From Amblyomma americanum (lineage: Eukaryota; Arthropoda; Arachnida; Ixodida; Ixodidae): a DNA stretch of 64,000 bases. Of the stretch, positions 1-12,131 are shown piece by piece (position 1 is the stretch's first letter; every line of letters starts with the position of its first letter). The DNA lies in the NCBI RefSeq assembly GCF_052857255.1, contig NC_135498.1, positions 158,643,124 to 158,707,123 of the forward strand, given 5' to 3'. Position numbers and translations under genes: made by a program. The notes under the pieces are model-generated. The model was not told where the DNA came from and searched no databases. It saw only the letters and a program-made list of their open reading frames with translations.

Positions 1-1450
1 AGCAAAAAAGAATGACAAACTGCAACAGTAAAAGCCTGGCTTCAATTAGAAGCCTCCACACCTAGTTGAACTAGATTGTATGTGGCTCAAACAAGAACTC
101 CTATTAACCATTCCAGTGTCTGGCAACCCAGGCTGCCAAACACAAGAATTTAAAAAAAACTGCATGTTATTCTCCAATTAGGAATTAACTCCTCACTGAA
201 TGCCACATGTCGTGTGAGCCAAACTGGTTTGCTCCTTAAATGCACAGTGCTCTGTGAAAGAAAAGTAAAAATAAACAATGAGCAGTCAGTTTAGATTGGG
301 CAAATGAAGGATTGAATCAAACAGCATCCTGCAACACCAGTGTCATATACACAGGGCTTGTAATTGCTTCCATGATTTACAGCACTAGGCTCTCTGTCAT
401 GGCAGGGTGAAATACTGCACATAAATTTGAGTAGTATATCATCCTGGCGCAGAGGGAATCTAAGGCTTACAAGGCCCTGTAATAAGGCCCGAGCAGATTT
501 TAAAACAGAGCATTGTAATACACTACTGACAGCAGCCTTTAAAGAGCCAATAAAGGCTCACACCTATGGAAACAAGGAGCTATGTTCAACTGTTACATTA
601 CCTCTCAGGAACACTATCAGTAATTTTTCTGTGCAAAAAAAGATGAGTGTATTGCCAAAAAACAAAAATCATGATGCATCAGATGTTAGTTACAGCTCAC
701 TCTCTACGTAATTCCGGTGCTGTTGTTAGTTTTATTATTGTTAGCGAACCACAGAACAAAAAAGAAAACAAAACTGCTTGACTCACTGTCTAGATGGCCC
801 ATTATCAGAACATGCGTCAACAGATGGCCCCAGTATATTGTTTACCATGAACCCCAGTTTACCACCCTTCATGATATAAAGCTGTCTCCCCAAGAAATGG
901 CAGCCTCGCTGTTTCGATAGAACGTGAACAACTCTTGCTATGTATGACGACTTCACACTGGCCGACTGAGAGGCACGTGAACTGAACAACACTTCGCGTT
1001 CTTGTATCTCAATGCCTCAAAAGCACTTGGAGTGGTCTCGTACTTCAATGGCCATTTCCATCCAAATTTGCAGCTGTCTCCATGGCACCTTTTGTATAAA
1101 CGGCGTAGTGTAAGAAAGCGATGAACCAATTTTGGCTCGTGAAGAATTCGCTTGACCAAGCACAGTTGCTGGAATCTTCGAGAGGCAATGCAAGTCCTTT
1201 TTTCTTTTTGAAGTAATCCTTGATAAAGAAGACATATTTGCAATTATAAAACACTAACGTGTCAATCGGGCTCAATTTAGTATACCCTTTCAGCGTGCCA
1301 TTAAGCTGAAACTAAAATAAGAAATGTGTACACATGATCTGCATGATGCAGCTGATTGGCAGAAATTGAAAACTGAACAACATAAACATACATCTCAACT
1401 GTTCAGATTTTGTGCCCTGCAACCAGCATTCTCCACCTGGTCGCACTCAC
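1..1450. other. Intron of the copine-domain gene; nothing else supported
   Basis: This stretch lies downstream of the donor at 1450 on the minus strand. It is AT-rich, has stops in all frames and no recognisable exon. Short reading frames here look random. Confidence 0.5.
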
Positions 1451-1730
1451 CTGCCCGCCGCATGGCCGTGCTGACCTCGGAGAAGGTGCTGAAGCGATCG
1501 CGGAAGGCAGCAAAGTCGTGCACCTCTTCGCGCGACAGTCCCAGGATGGCAAACAGGCTGGTGGAGTAGTAGCGGCTCTTGACGGTGGGCACAACACCAT
1601 CATTGACGTCCCCCTGCACGGTGGTCGGTGCGCGCTCCTGCTGGCTCTCCTCATGGCAGTAGTGGTCGAAGAGCAGCAGGAACACGAACGTGGCCACCAC
1701 AAAGCAGATGAGGGCCTCCATGTCTGCTTC
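1451..1730 (-). CDS. First coding exon of an RGLG/copine-domain protein with an N-terminal membrane anchor (partial)
   Basis: The exon reads from an ATG at 1721 down to a strong donor (CAG|GTGAGT) after 1451, giving 90 codons plus one base. An acceptor (CATGCAG) just before 1730 leaves 9 nt of untranslated leader. Residues 4-20 form a hydrophobic stretch (ALICFVVATFVFLLLF) that looks like a signal anchor. It is followed by an acidic spacer and then the segment DRFSTFSEVSTAMRRAG, which matches the start of the copine (vWA-like) domain of RGLG-type E3 ligases, where the family continues with a Leu-Glu-Ser-Ser motif; the phase-1 donor fits that continuation. The remaining domain and any RING finger would lie off the left end. 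The membrane anchor is unusual for plant RGLG proteins. Naming rests on this short match, so family level only. Confidence 0.6.
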
Positions 1731-1785
1731 CTGCATGTGTGCAGCCACGGAAAAGTCACCACCAGGCAATGGAATAGCTGAACAC

Positions 1786-1925
1786 TATCATCATCATCAT
1801 TAGCCAGACAATACCCACTGCAGGGCAAAGGCCTCTTGCATCTCCCTCCAATTAACCCTGTCCTGTGCCAGCTGTGGCCACCCTGTCCTTGTAAAATCCT
1901 TAATCTCATCTGCCCACCTAAATTA
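1786..1925 (-). mobile_element. 3' end of an RTE-like LINE (5'-truncated)
   Basis: Read on the minus strand it ends in a GAT-type tail (seen as TCATCATCATCAT on the plus strand) preceded by the conserved 3' region containing the plus-strand phrases CACTGCAGGGCAAAGGCC and AATTAACCCTGTCCTG. The same block recurs at 52170-52335 in this orientation and at 27092-27222 in the opposite one, so it is a dispersed repeat. RTE/BovB-like assignment is from memory of tick repeats. Confidence 0.6.
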
Positions 1926-2074
1926 ACTTGATGTTAGGCGAGCTACAGATACCAGGTTGGAGAGTAAGGACAGGGTGTAGAAAACGGGACAGGATGTAGA
2001 ACAAGCAGCATTCCTGCCAAAACCGCAAGACACCAGCAGGGATAGTACTGTATGAGAGGTTTAGTGTCTCAAAG

Positions 2075-2245
2075 CTGCACATGGAATATGAGGGACAGCG
2101 TAGTGCAGGGCTCCAGATTTATTTCTGACCAACCAGGGTTCTTTAACATGCACTGGAACTGCAGAGCAAAGAGGCATTTTTGCATTTCGTCTCCGTCAAA
2201 ATGGAGCCAACATGGCAGGGACCTGGACTCACAACCATGGCCTGC
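2075..2245 (-). mobile_element. Diverged tRNA-derived SINE, type B
   Basis: It shares the ordered blocks of the better copies at 14591 and 61891: a phrase like GTAGTGCAGGGCTCCAG, then a block like GGTTCTTTAACATGCACT, then a CTCCGTCAAAATGGAGCC block. The tRNA-like head is not preserved. Confidence 0.5.
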
Positions 2246-3418
2246 TAAGCATATGAATTTTTTTCTCTCATCACCTTTGTTTTGCTCTGTATTCTATCTC
2301 CACACCTCCCTAAAACCTGGAAAGCACACAGCCACAATGTCCTGTGCTGCGCCTTTTTGTTCCTGTGACCATGTCTGATCTCAAATGTCTCACAAGTTGA
2401 CAGGTCTTGAAGAAAGGGGCAATAAGGTTCATGCAATTAAGGCAGTTACTAAGAAATGTCAAAGAGAACAGTCACACCCATATGTACCATTAACATTAAC
2501 CTCAACGCAAACTTAGGGGCTATAAATAAAAAGGTACAACGATGAAGTGGGTGAACGAAAACTAATTTGACTGCAGCACCATTTATATGTTGAGCACTGA
2601 AAATCATTTTGTATTTAAAGATGAAAATGAACAAAAATAACCCATAACACTTGCAATTCACTAGCGAACAAAATAAAAATAAGGCAGTACATTAAATGCT
2701 TTGGAAATATGTGTGTGCAGTGCATGCACGCAGTTATATACACGCCTGCCTCGGGTGCAACAGCAACGCATACAAACTAAGCTTGGCACAACCTTTAGTG
2801 CCGAGTCTAAAAATGATATGAATTACGTGTACAGAATATATGTCGACGGTTATACCTATGTAGAAACAAGACACAAAATATAAGGAGCATTCTGTGGTGC
2901 AGTAGTCAGTTCAAACAGTTTCAGTTTGTTGTTACTCATGTTTTAAGAGTGCGTTCATAAAATATTAGTACTACGAATTGCCAACGATCACAAATTAAAA
3001 CCACCCTTTTTCGCGACTACTCTCACTGAACAAAGCGCGAAAGCCTTTACAACAATCTCGCCTCATTACATTTGAATCAGGCTAAAAAAAACTGTAGCTC
3101 CTCTCCACGCCAAATACGTAAACGATGACAAACTGAGATGGATATGTGTATAGTACTGGACATCAGCTTTCGCTTCCAAATATAGCCGTCATTACTCGAC
3201 TCGCAGCTGTTGTGCCTGTGCGCCGCAGCCTCGACAGCTGAATTCCGCCAATGACACACAGCTGCCTTCCGGCCGGTGTTTTGCGCAACCATTAATGAAC
3301 CTGGAATTCGCGGAAGCCTCTCGTTATACAAAACTTCGCAAAACGAAACCACACGATGAATGACCCAGCGACCACCAAGACCAGGTGTTTCCCCATACTT
3401 CTCGCTACACACTTACCA
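2246..3418. other. Intron 1 of the copine-domain gene
   Basis: The sequence between the 5' UTR donor and the coding-exon acceptor has no further exon or clear repeat that I can support. Confidence 0.4.
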
Positions 3419-3560
3419 GTGACGATAACGGTAACGTATAACCTCTGCGCTGCAACGATGGACAGATGCCCGCAGCAGGAACGGCAAATCGGGAACAGAA
3501 TAGCGGAGTCAACGAGGACTGCAACGACAGCCTGACAGGTAGACGGTGTCTATCGACAAC
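3419..3560 (-). promoter_or_regulatory. Likely 5' UTR exon and promoter side of the copine-domain gene
   Basis: On the minus strand a GC-rich, ATG-poor stretch ends in a good donor (CACTG|GTAAGTGTG) just below 3419, about 1.7 kb upstream of the coding exon. This fits a non-coding first exon with the start of transcription somewhere in 3.55-4.0 kb. The start site itself cannot be placed and no TATA box is evident. Confidence 0.4.
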
Positions 3561-4336
3561 CTGACACACGTGCGATCAGTCGCACAGCTGCATGGCGTTC
3601 GAAGCGTTCCACTGGTCGTGTGCCTGGGCCCATCACTGGCGATCTGACAGCGCAGTCAACAAAGCCCGGTGCGCACCGGCCACTGCACAAAAGAGCACGG
3701 CAGCCAAGGCCGGATGTAAACAGAGACAAGGCCGTGGCGCCATCGCGTAAACAGTGCCACGGCATGTATCCCACTGTAGAAGATATCACTGGAAGGGCAC
3801 GATTCAGTATGCAGCAGTCTCGTAGGCGTTGATAAGGTCGTTACGCTGGACGAAAACCTCAAAGAACCGCAATGGAAAATCCGCGCTACGGTACGCAGCA
3901 AGCGCAGCACACGCAAAACTGGGCGTTTGAAAGTGGAAACTGCGGCGATTCCGGCGCGTCTGTAGTGGCTATTCGTGGCTCGATGCAACCATGCAACCAC
4001 GGCAACCACAGGGCGTGGCTGACTCGACTCGTTTCACTCATCTAATGAACAGAAAGCGGGCGAATATTATCCAACTGCGAAATACAAGCTGAAAACTACG
4101 CTCTTTTTACGTAAATGGTCAATGATTCCCCAAACCAAGCGCAGAGAGGCCGCATTCGTCAAAGGACTATCATCATCATCGTTATAAAGGCGGAAAACTT
4201 GAAGACATGATCATTGCGCTCGGAACACGAGCCTTCGGGACAGCTCCACAAGAGCTACTTGGTTGCACATTCTGAAGAAAAAGATAGCGCCCAGAAAGGA
4301 TGCCGCTGCTCTGGGCGTGTCTACGGGCGTGTCTAC
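3561..4336. other. Upstream region without a recognised gene
   Basis: The stretch is moderately GC-rich near 3600-4000, consistent with promoter sequence for the minus-strand gene. A short tandem of the 14-mer CGGGCGTGTCTACG occurs near 4313-4339. Nothing else is supported. Confidence 0.3.
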
Positions 4337-6063
4337 GGGAAATTTGAGCCGGGAGCCGTGGTGATCCTGTGAGAGAGAGCAGTTCACGCTGCCCACTCTA
4401 GGCCAGTTGTTTTGACCGTGTGATTTTAATAGTTGTCACAGTGTTCGAAGACGTAATCTAGCCCTTTATTTCAAAATGCCGCAGGTTCACCGAGTCATCG
4501 GAGATTTCCCAGGATTTCGAAACCATCACCATTGCCACCTGGAGGGAAATGGCGCAAACGGGGGAGGGTCTTGACCTCCCAGGAACATCATCATCCTTAA
4601 TTATTAGCGGCAAGTATTACTTACTATTTTCCCGCATAATAATTGTCTTGTCGGTAATGTACAATATTTAATCAATATTCTGGCAACATTTAATTTGGTA
4701 GCGGTATATCAGACTTCCCCGGGCTCATAAGGGTACACTGTTGGAATCATCATCATCGTCATCATCTGTAGAGTCAAATGCATGTGTCATTGCATGATAT
4801 TTGCAGTATGATATACATGAGAACTGGCGCGTTTACCTCCTGGACAATCCGAAAGTTCTTAATGTGGGCCGGGTTGTGGGCGCTCTTTGTAATGCGTCAT
4901 GCGCGGATGTGCAGTAATGTGGGATCCATATGGATCTTTAAATGGGGTGGAAGGGGGTGGATGGGGGCCTGGTATGACGAGAAATTACATCGTTGTCACG
5001 TGAGTAGGTGTGATGTCATATTACAGCGCCGTCATGTGACTAGCTTTGATGGCGCATTACATCCCCGTCACGTGACCTGGTATGACGTCATCACTCATAT
5101 GATGTCATCACTAATAATACCAATTTGTCTTAGCGTTACCCAGTTATATTAATTAGCATTTATTAATTATGTGGCGCCATCATCACCGTCGCGTGACTCG
5201 TCGGCTCGTGACGCCGCATGGCGTCGTTTCTTGCGGACACTTTTTGGCGGATATGGCCTGGAAATTGAGCCATCTAATGCTTTGGCATTAATAAAAGAAG
5301 CCGCTCGCTTCTACACAGACATAAATACAACGTGCCTCTTTTGGTGTACCACAGTCGTCGCAGCTTGTTTTCGTGTTTCCGACGGCAACATACAGAGGAT
5401 TGAAAAGAGCATTCTCGCTATGCCGGATAGAGCTAGAAAATCGAAATATACTGATATGCGTCTGCATAACCTTCGCATTGGAAAGTACGTACATCGACGA
5501 GTATCGTGAATACCTCCCCCCTCCTTCCAAGTTCTGGTAGATGGTGTAGAAAGACTGTGTTTGTCAACAGCCAGTTTGTGCGCGAATGAGCGAGAGTCTT
5601 CCAATACGAACAAGTATACACGAAGCAGGTTGGCAAGTATTGACGCATAAAAAGTACGCATATGGGATACCCCTGCCCGCAGGCCATATACTCTCTGAGG
5701 GTTCATCCCAGATTATAAGCTTCTCCTATTTCGTGCACATCAATAATGCCTGTACACACCTTATTAAATAATACCATCATCATTTTAGCTTTCCTGTCTC
5801 ACAGGATTCTGAGAATTGTTTTTAGCTGAAAAACTTCTTAATCGCTCTTCTTTTTCTTAGTTTTCTGAGGTCGATCAGCCGACCTCAACCTCACAATTTG
5901 AGGTTGAGGTGAGGTTGAGTGAGGTCAGCAGTGGCCTCAGGAAAAGTGAGGTGAGGGCGTCTAAGGAAACCTCAACCTCAACTGATGAGGTTGAGTGAGC
6001 TCGGCAAGTTCTTTTTGAGGTTCAGGTGAGGTCCAGATTTTTGAGGCCAAATGCCCACCTATG
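4337..6063. mobile_element. hAT-like non-autonomous element, left-truncated copy
   Basis: This block is a direct repeat of 12153-13894, with small indels and substitutions throughout. It ends in GCCCACCTATG, matching the terminal repeat of the complete copy (GCCTACCTGTG). Before that end it has the same cluster of TGAGGT and ACCTCA motifs in both orientations (about 5865-6060). No matching left terminus is visible upstream; homology begins abruptly near 4337. There is no convincing coding capacity: similar reading frames in the two copies diverge by frame-changing indels. Confidence 0.7.
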
Positions 6064-6779
6064 GTCGATAGTGTGAATACGTTCTATTGTCGATTATCCT
6101 TTACGAAGGCCTGCCTTATGAATTTTTGATTGAAATCTAAGGCTCTCGACTCTATCAGCTATTGCTTTTGTAAACACCTTGTAGGCAACGGACACTAAAG
6201 CTGATTTTGTTCACTGTTGTAATTGGCCAGAGGAGTAATATTGGACGTCGCGGACTGTGTCCAGCGCTACCTACTGCTGTTTTAATAAATTGCACCCTGC
6301 TGTAGTGTGTACTCCATATTACTCCTCCCTACCCTCTTCGTAGCCAATTTCACTGCGGCCCAGACTTCGCAGGTTGCAGATCAAGCGGCAGTGCACGTGG
6401 CCTGGTACAGGCAAGCGAGTTGCTCCGTCGCTACATCGGACTGAAGTGCATGCTGTTGCAGGCTCTCGTTTATTTCAATCATGGAAAGCAATGAGAACGC
6501 AGGAAGGCTGCGTGGTCCTGAAGTGCGCACTCGTCAACGCCGAAAGCTTCACACATGTAAACCTCCGCCGAACCCAACTGCAGGCTTGCCTCCAGTGAAC
6601 GCAAGCGCGTTTGAGAACATCGTCGTTGTATCGCCGACGTGTGCTGAGCAGGACTGCGCCAAAGCTGGGCATTGTTGCGCACGAAGAGAGTCTCGCACAC
6701 GACCTCAAGATGGCGCTGCTAATGGCTAATGGCTAACGCGCAGCTATAAAAGAGAAATTTAACGTGCACTGACATCGCA
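6064..6779. other. Spacer without a recognised gene
   Basis: Short overlapping reading frames on both strands around 6374-6729 have no recognisable domain and no splice context. No repeat family is identified. Confidence 0.3.
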
Positions 6780-6978
6780 ATGCGCCCGTGTGCTGTGCGA
6801 TTTCAGTGCACGTTAAAGATCCCCAGCTGGTCGAAGTTATTCCGGAGCCCTCCAATACGGCACATCTTTCTTCCTTTCTTTTTTCACTCCCTCCTTTATC
6901 CCTTTCCTTACGGCGCGGTTCAGGTGTCCAAAGATATATGAGACAGATACTGCGCCATTTTCTTTCCCAAAAAGCCAG
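6780..6978 (+). mobile_element. Type A (Ruka-like) SINE, 5'-truncated
   Basis: It contains the type A body: GTGCTGTGCGATTTCAGTG, TTCCGGAGCCCTCC, and the tail-proximal block GAGACAGATACTGCGCCATT. The tRNA-like promoter head is missing. It runs directly into a LINE fragment. Confidence 0.7.
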
Positions 6979-7213
6979 TTATAACGAACAAGATGACACA
7001 TGTGCTGTGTGTGGTAAATCTGTAGAAACAATAGAACACCTCAGACTAAAATGTGATGGTACCCGTCCCGATGTCGATGCAGGCACAGTCACTCTTCCTG
7101 AGACCCTAGGGTTTATAGATAACAATAGTAATGTAAATAAATCTGCAGTGGAAATTAGCAAAAAGCGATTGGAGGATTGGTGGCTCAAAAGCAGAGAGGT
7201 GACATTAGGTTAA
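6979..7213 (+). pseudogene. LINE ORF2 C-terminal fragment
   Basis: An open frame from about 6979 to a stop at 7211-7213 encodes a small zinc-knuckle-like cluster (CAVCGKSVETIEHLRLKC) followed by a charged tail ending KKRLEDWWLKSRE. This pattern is typical of the C-terminus of non-LTR reverse transcriptase proteins in ticks, from memory. No reverse transcriptase core precedes it, so it is a 5'-truncated dead copy abutting a SINE. Confidence 0.5.
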
Positions 7214-7345
7214 ATGTGTAGGAAGGCGAATTTAAAGAAAATGGCGAAATTTAATAACTTACATCACCGTTAAACGAAAATAAAGGGGAAAAATCTGAGC
7301 ATGGTGGCAACTATCACTGCCCGTTTCAAAGGGGACGCTCCTACC

Positions 7346-7628
7346 TTCCATCCATCCATCCATCCATCCATCCATCCATCCATCCATCCATCCATCCATC
7401 CATCCATCCATCCACCCATCCATCCATCCATCCATCCATCCATCCATCCATCCATCCATCCATCCATCCATCCATCCATCCATCCATACATCCATCCATC
7501 CATCCATCCATCCATCCATCCATCCATCCACCCACCCACCCATCCATCCATCCATCCATCCATCCATCCATCCATCCATCCATCCATCCATCCATCCATC
7601 CATCCATCCATCCATCCATCCATCCATC
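7346..7628. repeat. (CATC)n microsatellite, about 280 bp
   Basis: A nearly pure tetranucleotide array has a few interruptions (CACC, CATA) near 7411, 7487 and 7530-7541. Repetitive reading frames of Ser-Ile-His-Pro or Trp-Met-Asp-Gly are by-products of the array. Confidence 0.97.
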
Positions 7629-8156
7629 GAGCACATGTTCAGCGCATGCTCTTGCACCGTCAAGAACTTTTCCGAAACAGGGACTCCAAAATTTTTTTTC
7701 GGCTGGAAGGTGGGGGGAGGGGGAGCAGAACTTCGAGTTTGTTTATTTATTCCATGTTTTACTAAAATTATTGTTCAATTAGACTGACTTTTGTATTTAT
7801 TTTTATATTTCACTGTTGAAAAGTGGATTTCTTAATGCGTATAAATTCAAACGGGCAGCTTTATGAAGACGTACACACGAGGACTCATCGACTGCCATAC
7901 GACTTCCTTAAACAATTTTGTGCGTACGGTTTCACTTCTATTAATCATGCTCCTGAACAGGGGCAATCACTAGCGACTTGGTCTGGTACATCACTGGTTT
8001 AGGTTACTTTACGACTTGGCTATGAACCCAAATAGCTCAGCCCCTCTGTGCTTTACATTAATAACGTCCTTGAAATCGAAGTGTTTGTCAGAAATACGAT
8101 ATGAGTGCAGGTTGTTGGAGACTGGGGGAGGCGCTGCCCCTTCTGTAGACAAGTTT

Positions 8157-8173
8157 GGGGGGGGGGGGGGGGG
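8157..8173 (+). repeat. Poly-G run
   Basis: Seventeen consecutive G residues lie in otherwise undistinguished spacer. The surrounding 7629-8317 holds nothing else I can support. Confidence 0.9.
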
Positions 8174-8317
8174 AGCCTGTTGCCCCTCTGTTCCGTGGTC
8201 CCTGTTCCGAAATGCGGGCTCGCTCGGAATAATGGTCACGTAGTGACCACTGAAATGGAGTTTGGCGAAGCTCCCGCCGGCGCAGAGATGGCGGAACTCT
8301 GGTTTTTGCTAAATGAA

Positions 8318-8762
8318 CCCGCCGCGGTGTCTCAGTGGTTAGGGCGCTCGGCTACTGATCCGGAGCTCCCGGGTTCGAACCCGACCGCGGGGTCTGCGTT
8401 TTTATGGAGGCACAACGCTAAGGCGCCCATGTGCTGTGCGATGTCAGTGCACGTTAAAGATCCCCGGGTGGTAGAAATCATTCCGGAGCCCTCCACTACG
8501 GCACCTCTGTCTTCCTTTCTTAATGCGTGCCTTGGACTAGGGGCGCCAACCACGCTCAGCCTGGAAGACATCGGCAATCTTCGGGCAAGCAGCAAGACTC
8601 CTTTATTAGAGCAATAAAGTTTATTCACTCACTCATGCACTCATTTCCTTTCTTCTTTCACTCCCTCCTTTATCCCTTCCCTTACGGCGTGGCTCAGGTG
8701 TCCAACGATAAATGAGACAGATACTGCGCCATTTCCTTTCCCAAACACCAATTATTATTTTT
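8318..8762 (+). mobile_element. Type A (Ruka-like) SINE split by a LINE insertion
   Basis: The head CCCGCCGCGG followed by a box A (TCTCAGTGGTTAGGGCG) and a box B (GGGTTCGAACC) marks a tRNA-derived Pol III promoter. The body matches the copy at 41641 and ends in an ATT-rich tail. It is interrupted at 8522-8644 by a LINE 3' end; joining the two sides restores the family sequence. Confidence 0.85.
8522..8644 (+). mobile_element. LINE 3' end inserted in the SINE, with target duplication
   Basis: A 5'-truncated retroposon of 123 bp carries AATAAA at 8613-8618 and a CACT-type tail. It is flanked by the 10-bp direct repeat TTCCTTTCTT at 8512-8521 and 8645-8654, the hallmark of target-primed integration. 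Confidence 0.8.
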
Positions 8763-10478
8763 GAATGCTGTCGCGACAGAACTGGAAGAAATCCTCGCAC
8801 ATTTACGATGAAGCGAGACAAATGAACACCTCACCGCCGAAGCGATCGTGTCATCGGCGCAGGAAACGATGACAGCGACATTGACGATAACGAACATGAA
8901 ACCTTGTAAGTTGTGCAGCATCACGACGCTTTCGGAATGATTGAGTTCCTTTGGTACTTAATTTTGCGAAGGACCTCTCTCTCATCTGCGTCAAGCAGTT
9001 AAGTGTGTTTCGGACAGATATGAGGAGGGTTGCTGTAAGTCTGTAGTCAAAACTGATTGTTTTTTTTTTTACCGTTAAGACAGAACAATGGAAACCATGT
9101 ACCTCTCTGTCATAAAGGCGGTCAAGTGTAGTAAGTTCATTTTTAACCTCGGCCTGGTTATAATAGTCACCAGTTAAAGCAAGTTCCTTGGCACTTCGAT
9201 GTTGTTATAAATGGGTTCGGCTGCGTATTGATCCAAAGAAAATTCCGGCACGAATTTTGGGAGGCTAAATAAATTCAGAACTGCTGCATTCAATTTACGC
9301 GCAAGTAAATTTCATTTGTCATACTGAGTTCAAAGAAATAGGCATCTTTTTAATTTTTTACACATGGATGGAAACAAAAGAGCTTCATATGCACATGTAT
9401 GGATGTATGGAAACCGTAGGGTGAAACTGGTGCAGAAAGGCGATCTCATCGATTGCCCATAGAAGCCAGAATATTATATCGAGTATTACTTCCGCTACCC
9501 TGTCTTTACATGCCAAAATTATCTCTGCAATGTGAACGCACAAGTGTGACCGCGTAGCGCGGACGCAGCAATCGGTCGGCTCAAAGCTGGCGTGCAATGC
9601 ATTTCTGTATTAATAAGCAGAAATATGAAGGATTTACATTTACAAGAATTTTTAAAGCAATACTTTCGCATATTGCATACACACTGATAATCCATTTTTC
9701 GTTGATCTCCACGTCCGCGCAGATCGCTGTTGCTCTGGTGTTTTTTTTTGCGCTTTCATTTTTCCTATTTTGCATGCTGAGATTGAATGCACCGTGATCC
9801 TGACTAGGCTGTAGCCGTCAGCGGTCGTAGGTCGCCAGTGCCCGTCTCAGCAGTTTACTAAGCACCCGGCCAGCATAATTCAGTTTTGCCTTTCCGCCTT
9901 TTAAGCTGCGCGTGCTTACACAGTTCTTTTCTTCCTGGAGCCTTTTTCGCTTATATTTGCTGCGCACCGGCTGCATCCGTTGCAACCGTCTAGCCTAAAC
10001 AGCGTTAGCACACGTGCCGGGTGTGGCATACCCGGCTTCCTGCCTGCGCCGTCCATCAGCGCCGACGTGAGCCTGCCCTTTGATCCCAACGCCCGAACAC
10101 ACCGAGAATACAGCCCCGCCTGTTGTGACCACCTGCGCAGTGCACAGAAAGGGAGACTTCAAGCCTGGGAAGACCACATGTCGGGAGCTATAAAACAGAG
10201 CAGAAGAAAACACGCCCATTTTGCACAGCGATAACTTACAACCTTCGCTACTTGCAGCGCCGAAGAGAAGGCGACGAAGGCAGTTTTTCAACATAAATTT
10301 CTCGCTTGACAAATTCTACCCCGCTCTCCTCTTAAACCCGCCCCTCCACGCCATCAGCTGCAAAGCGCCTGTTATCGTTCTCACACTGTCACGTTTTCAA
10401 ATTCCTTTTTTTTTTCTAGCACAGCTGCAGACTGGAACGGCCTTCCAGACAACGTTGCTATGAGCACTTGCTCATCAC
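8763..10478. other. Spacer without a recognised gene
   Basis: AT-rich sequence with only short random reading frames. A poly-T run sits near 9060 and another near 9744. No exon or repeat family is identified. Confidence 0.3.
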
Positions 10479-12099
10479 CACAGGTGGGCAACCTCATGAG
10501 GTTTCGACCTCATCAGGTCGACCTCAACCTCAAAATGACCTCAACCTCATGTCGTGAGGTAGGGTTGAGGTGAGGTCGGCAACGGCTCGAAATTTTGTGA
10601 GTGAGGTCAGCAAATCAGACCTCAATCTCAAGCGTGAATTTGAGGTTGAGTGAGGTGGTCATTCGGTGAGGTCGAAATTTTGAGGTCGAGACTTTTTGCA
10701 ATTGCCACGTCTTATTCCGACGAGTGCCGCTTCCGAAGCTGAGTTGCAGGGCACCGCCGCAATGTTCACGCAGTGACGACGCTTGGTGTTCGGTTTCCCC
10801 TGTTTGGACAACCGGATGCCACAGTTCCCTCTTAGCTTCCGGTGCTGCGCCGTAATGTCTGTTCAGTCCGAGCCTACAGGAAGACGCACCCCTCTGGTCT
10901 TCCCGGAAGGAGCTTTTCTGTCACAGCACGCCACTCTCCCTCCCCCTTGCCCCGCTGGCGTAGCACCCGGCTGCCTGCCGGTCGGCTCACACCCCCGGGA
11001 GCGAGCAAAGCACGTAACTCACGTTGACACGCGGTAGCTTTGTTTGATGCCCCAAACAGATAAGTTCATTCCAACAAGCACGCAATAAATTCGTCGCAGC
11101 GCGGATGGCCCCAAGCAAGACTGCTTCGTGTTCATGCTCGTTGCCGACACTGACGTCATGACTCTTGCCTTGAATACGAATAAAAGGGATCCTGCTGTAC
11201 ATTACAAGCTGGCTTAACAGAAACTGGAATAGTCGGCACAGGCGAAAGAATGTGATTCAGGTGGTTCCTAACAATGACACCTGCTAGTTTGATTTAAAAA
11301 GCACGAAGCCAGAAATACCTGTAACACCGTCGAAGCTTTTGATCGGCGACTTGCCCTTTCGAATCTCACACTAATTATGTGTATTCCCGTTCCCTTATGC
11401 AAGCAGACACCAATAGAATTTCGCTCTTTTATCCTTCCGAATAACCTCTCTTTGGTCTCCGGTTCCTTGTTCCTTCTCGGGAATTCGCTTATTATGCCGA
11501 AACACCACAACACGAGGCGAAGGCACCAGCATAGCGGTGTTGCAGCGGCGAAAAAATGCAAAACTATAATGAATGTATGATGATGTGGTAGCTGATTTCT
11601 TTTCCTTTTTTTAATGAAGATGTGTGAATGAAACTTATTACATGCTCGCGCTGCGGTGCTGAGTCGCTGCTTCAAACCTTCTAATATGACTTTTAACGGT
11701 GCACATTTTTGTTCCCTTCTGTTTTTAGTATGCCATTTTCGTTTGTATGTTTCTAATCATTCTCTATTTCTTCTTTTCCCCTATGGAATCAGTTAGGTTG
11801 GCGGCCTGCCTCGCAGACGACCAGGCACAACACGTTATCTTTCCTCTATTTTGCAGAGACCCATCGATCATCTTAAACGGCTTCGCTGAATGCTCGCGCG
11901 GTGCTCAGGGGTAAAAACGTCGAGGATGCTGGCGTGTCATTGATTAGTTCAGTTTGAAGGAAAACAAATGATTGACTTAAAGCAGCTTGTCTCAGTCTGG
12001 TTTACGAAATGGTACCCAGAATTCTGTTGAGGCGTATGAGTAGTTAGGCGGTTTTGTCTTTTTTTGCACGGGGTAGGGTGAGGGTTGGTGGGTGGATTG

Positions 12100-12131
<32 letters not shown>

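Noticed and set aside
7259..7765. Long reading frames of Trp-Met-Asp-Gly or Ser-Ile-His-Pro repeats on both strands
   Set aside because: They are translations of the (CATC)n array; every frame is open because the tetranucleotide lacks stops.
8320..8395. Possible tRNA gene from box A and box B matches
   Set aside because: The sequence cannot fold into a full tRNA acceptor stem and recurs with a common body as a SINE; the same applies to 41641, 60300 and the type B, C and D copies.
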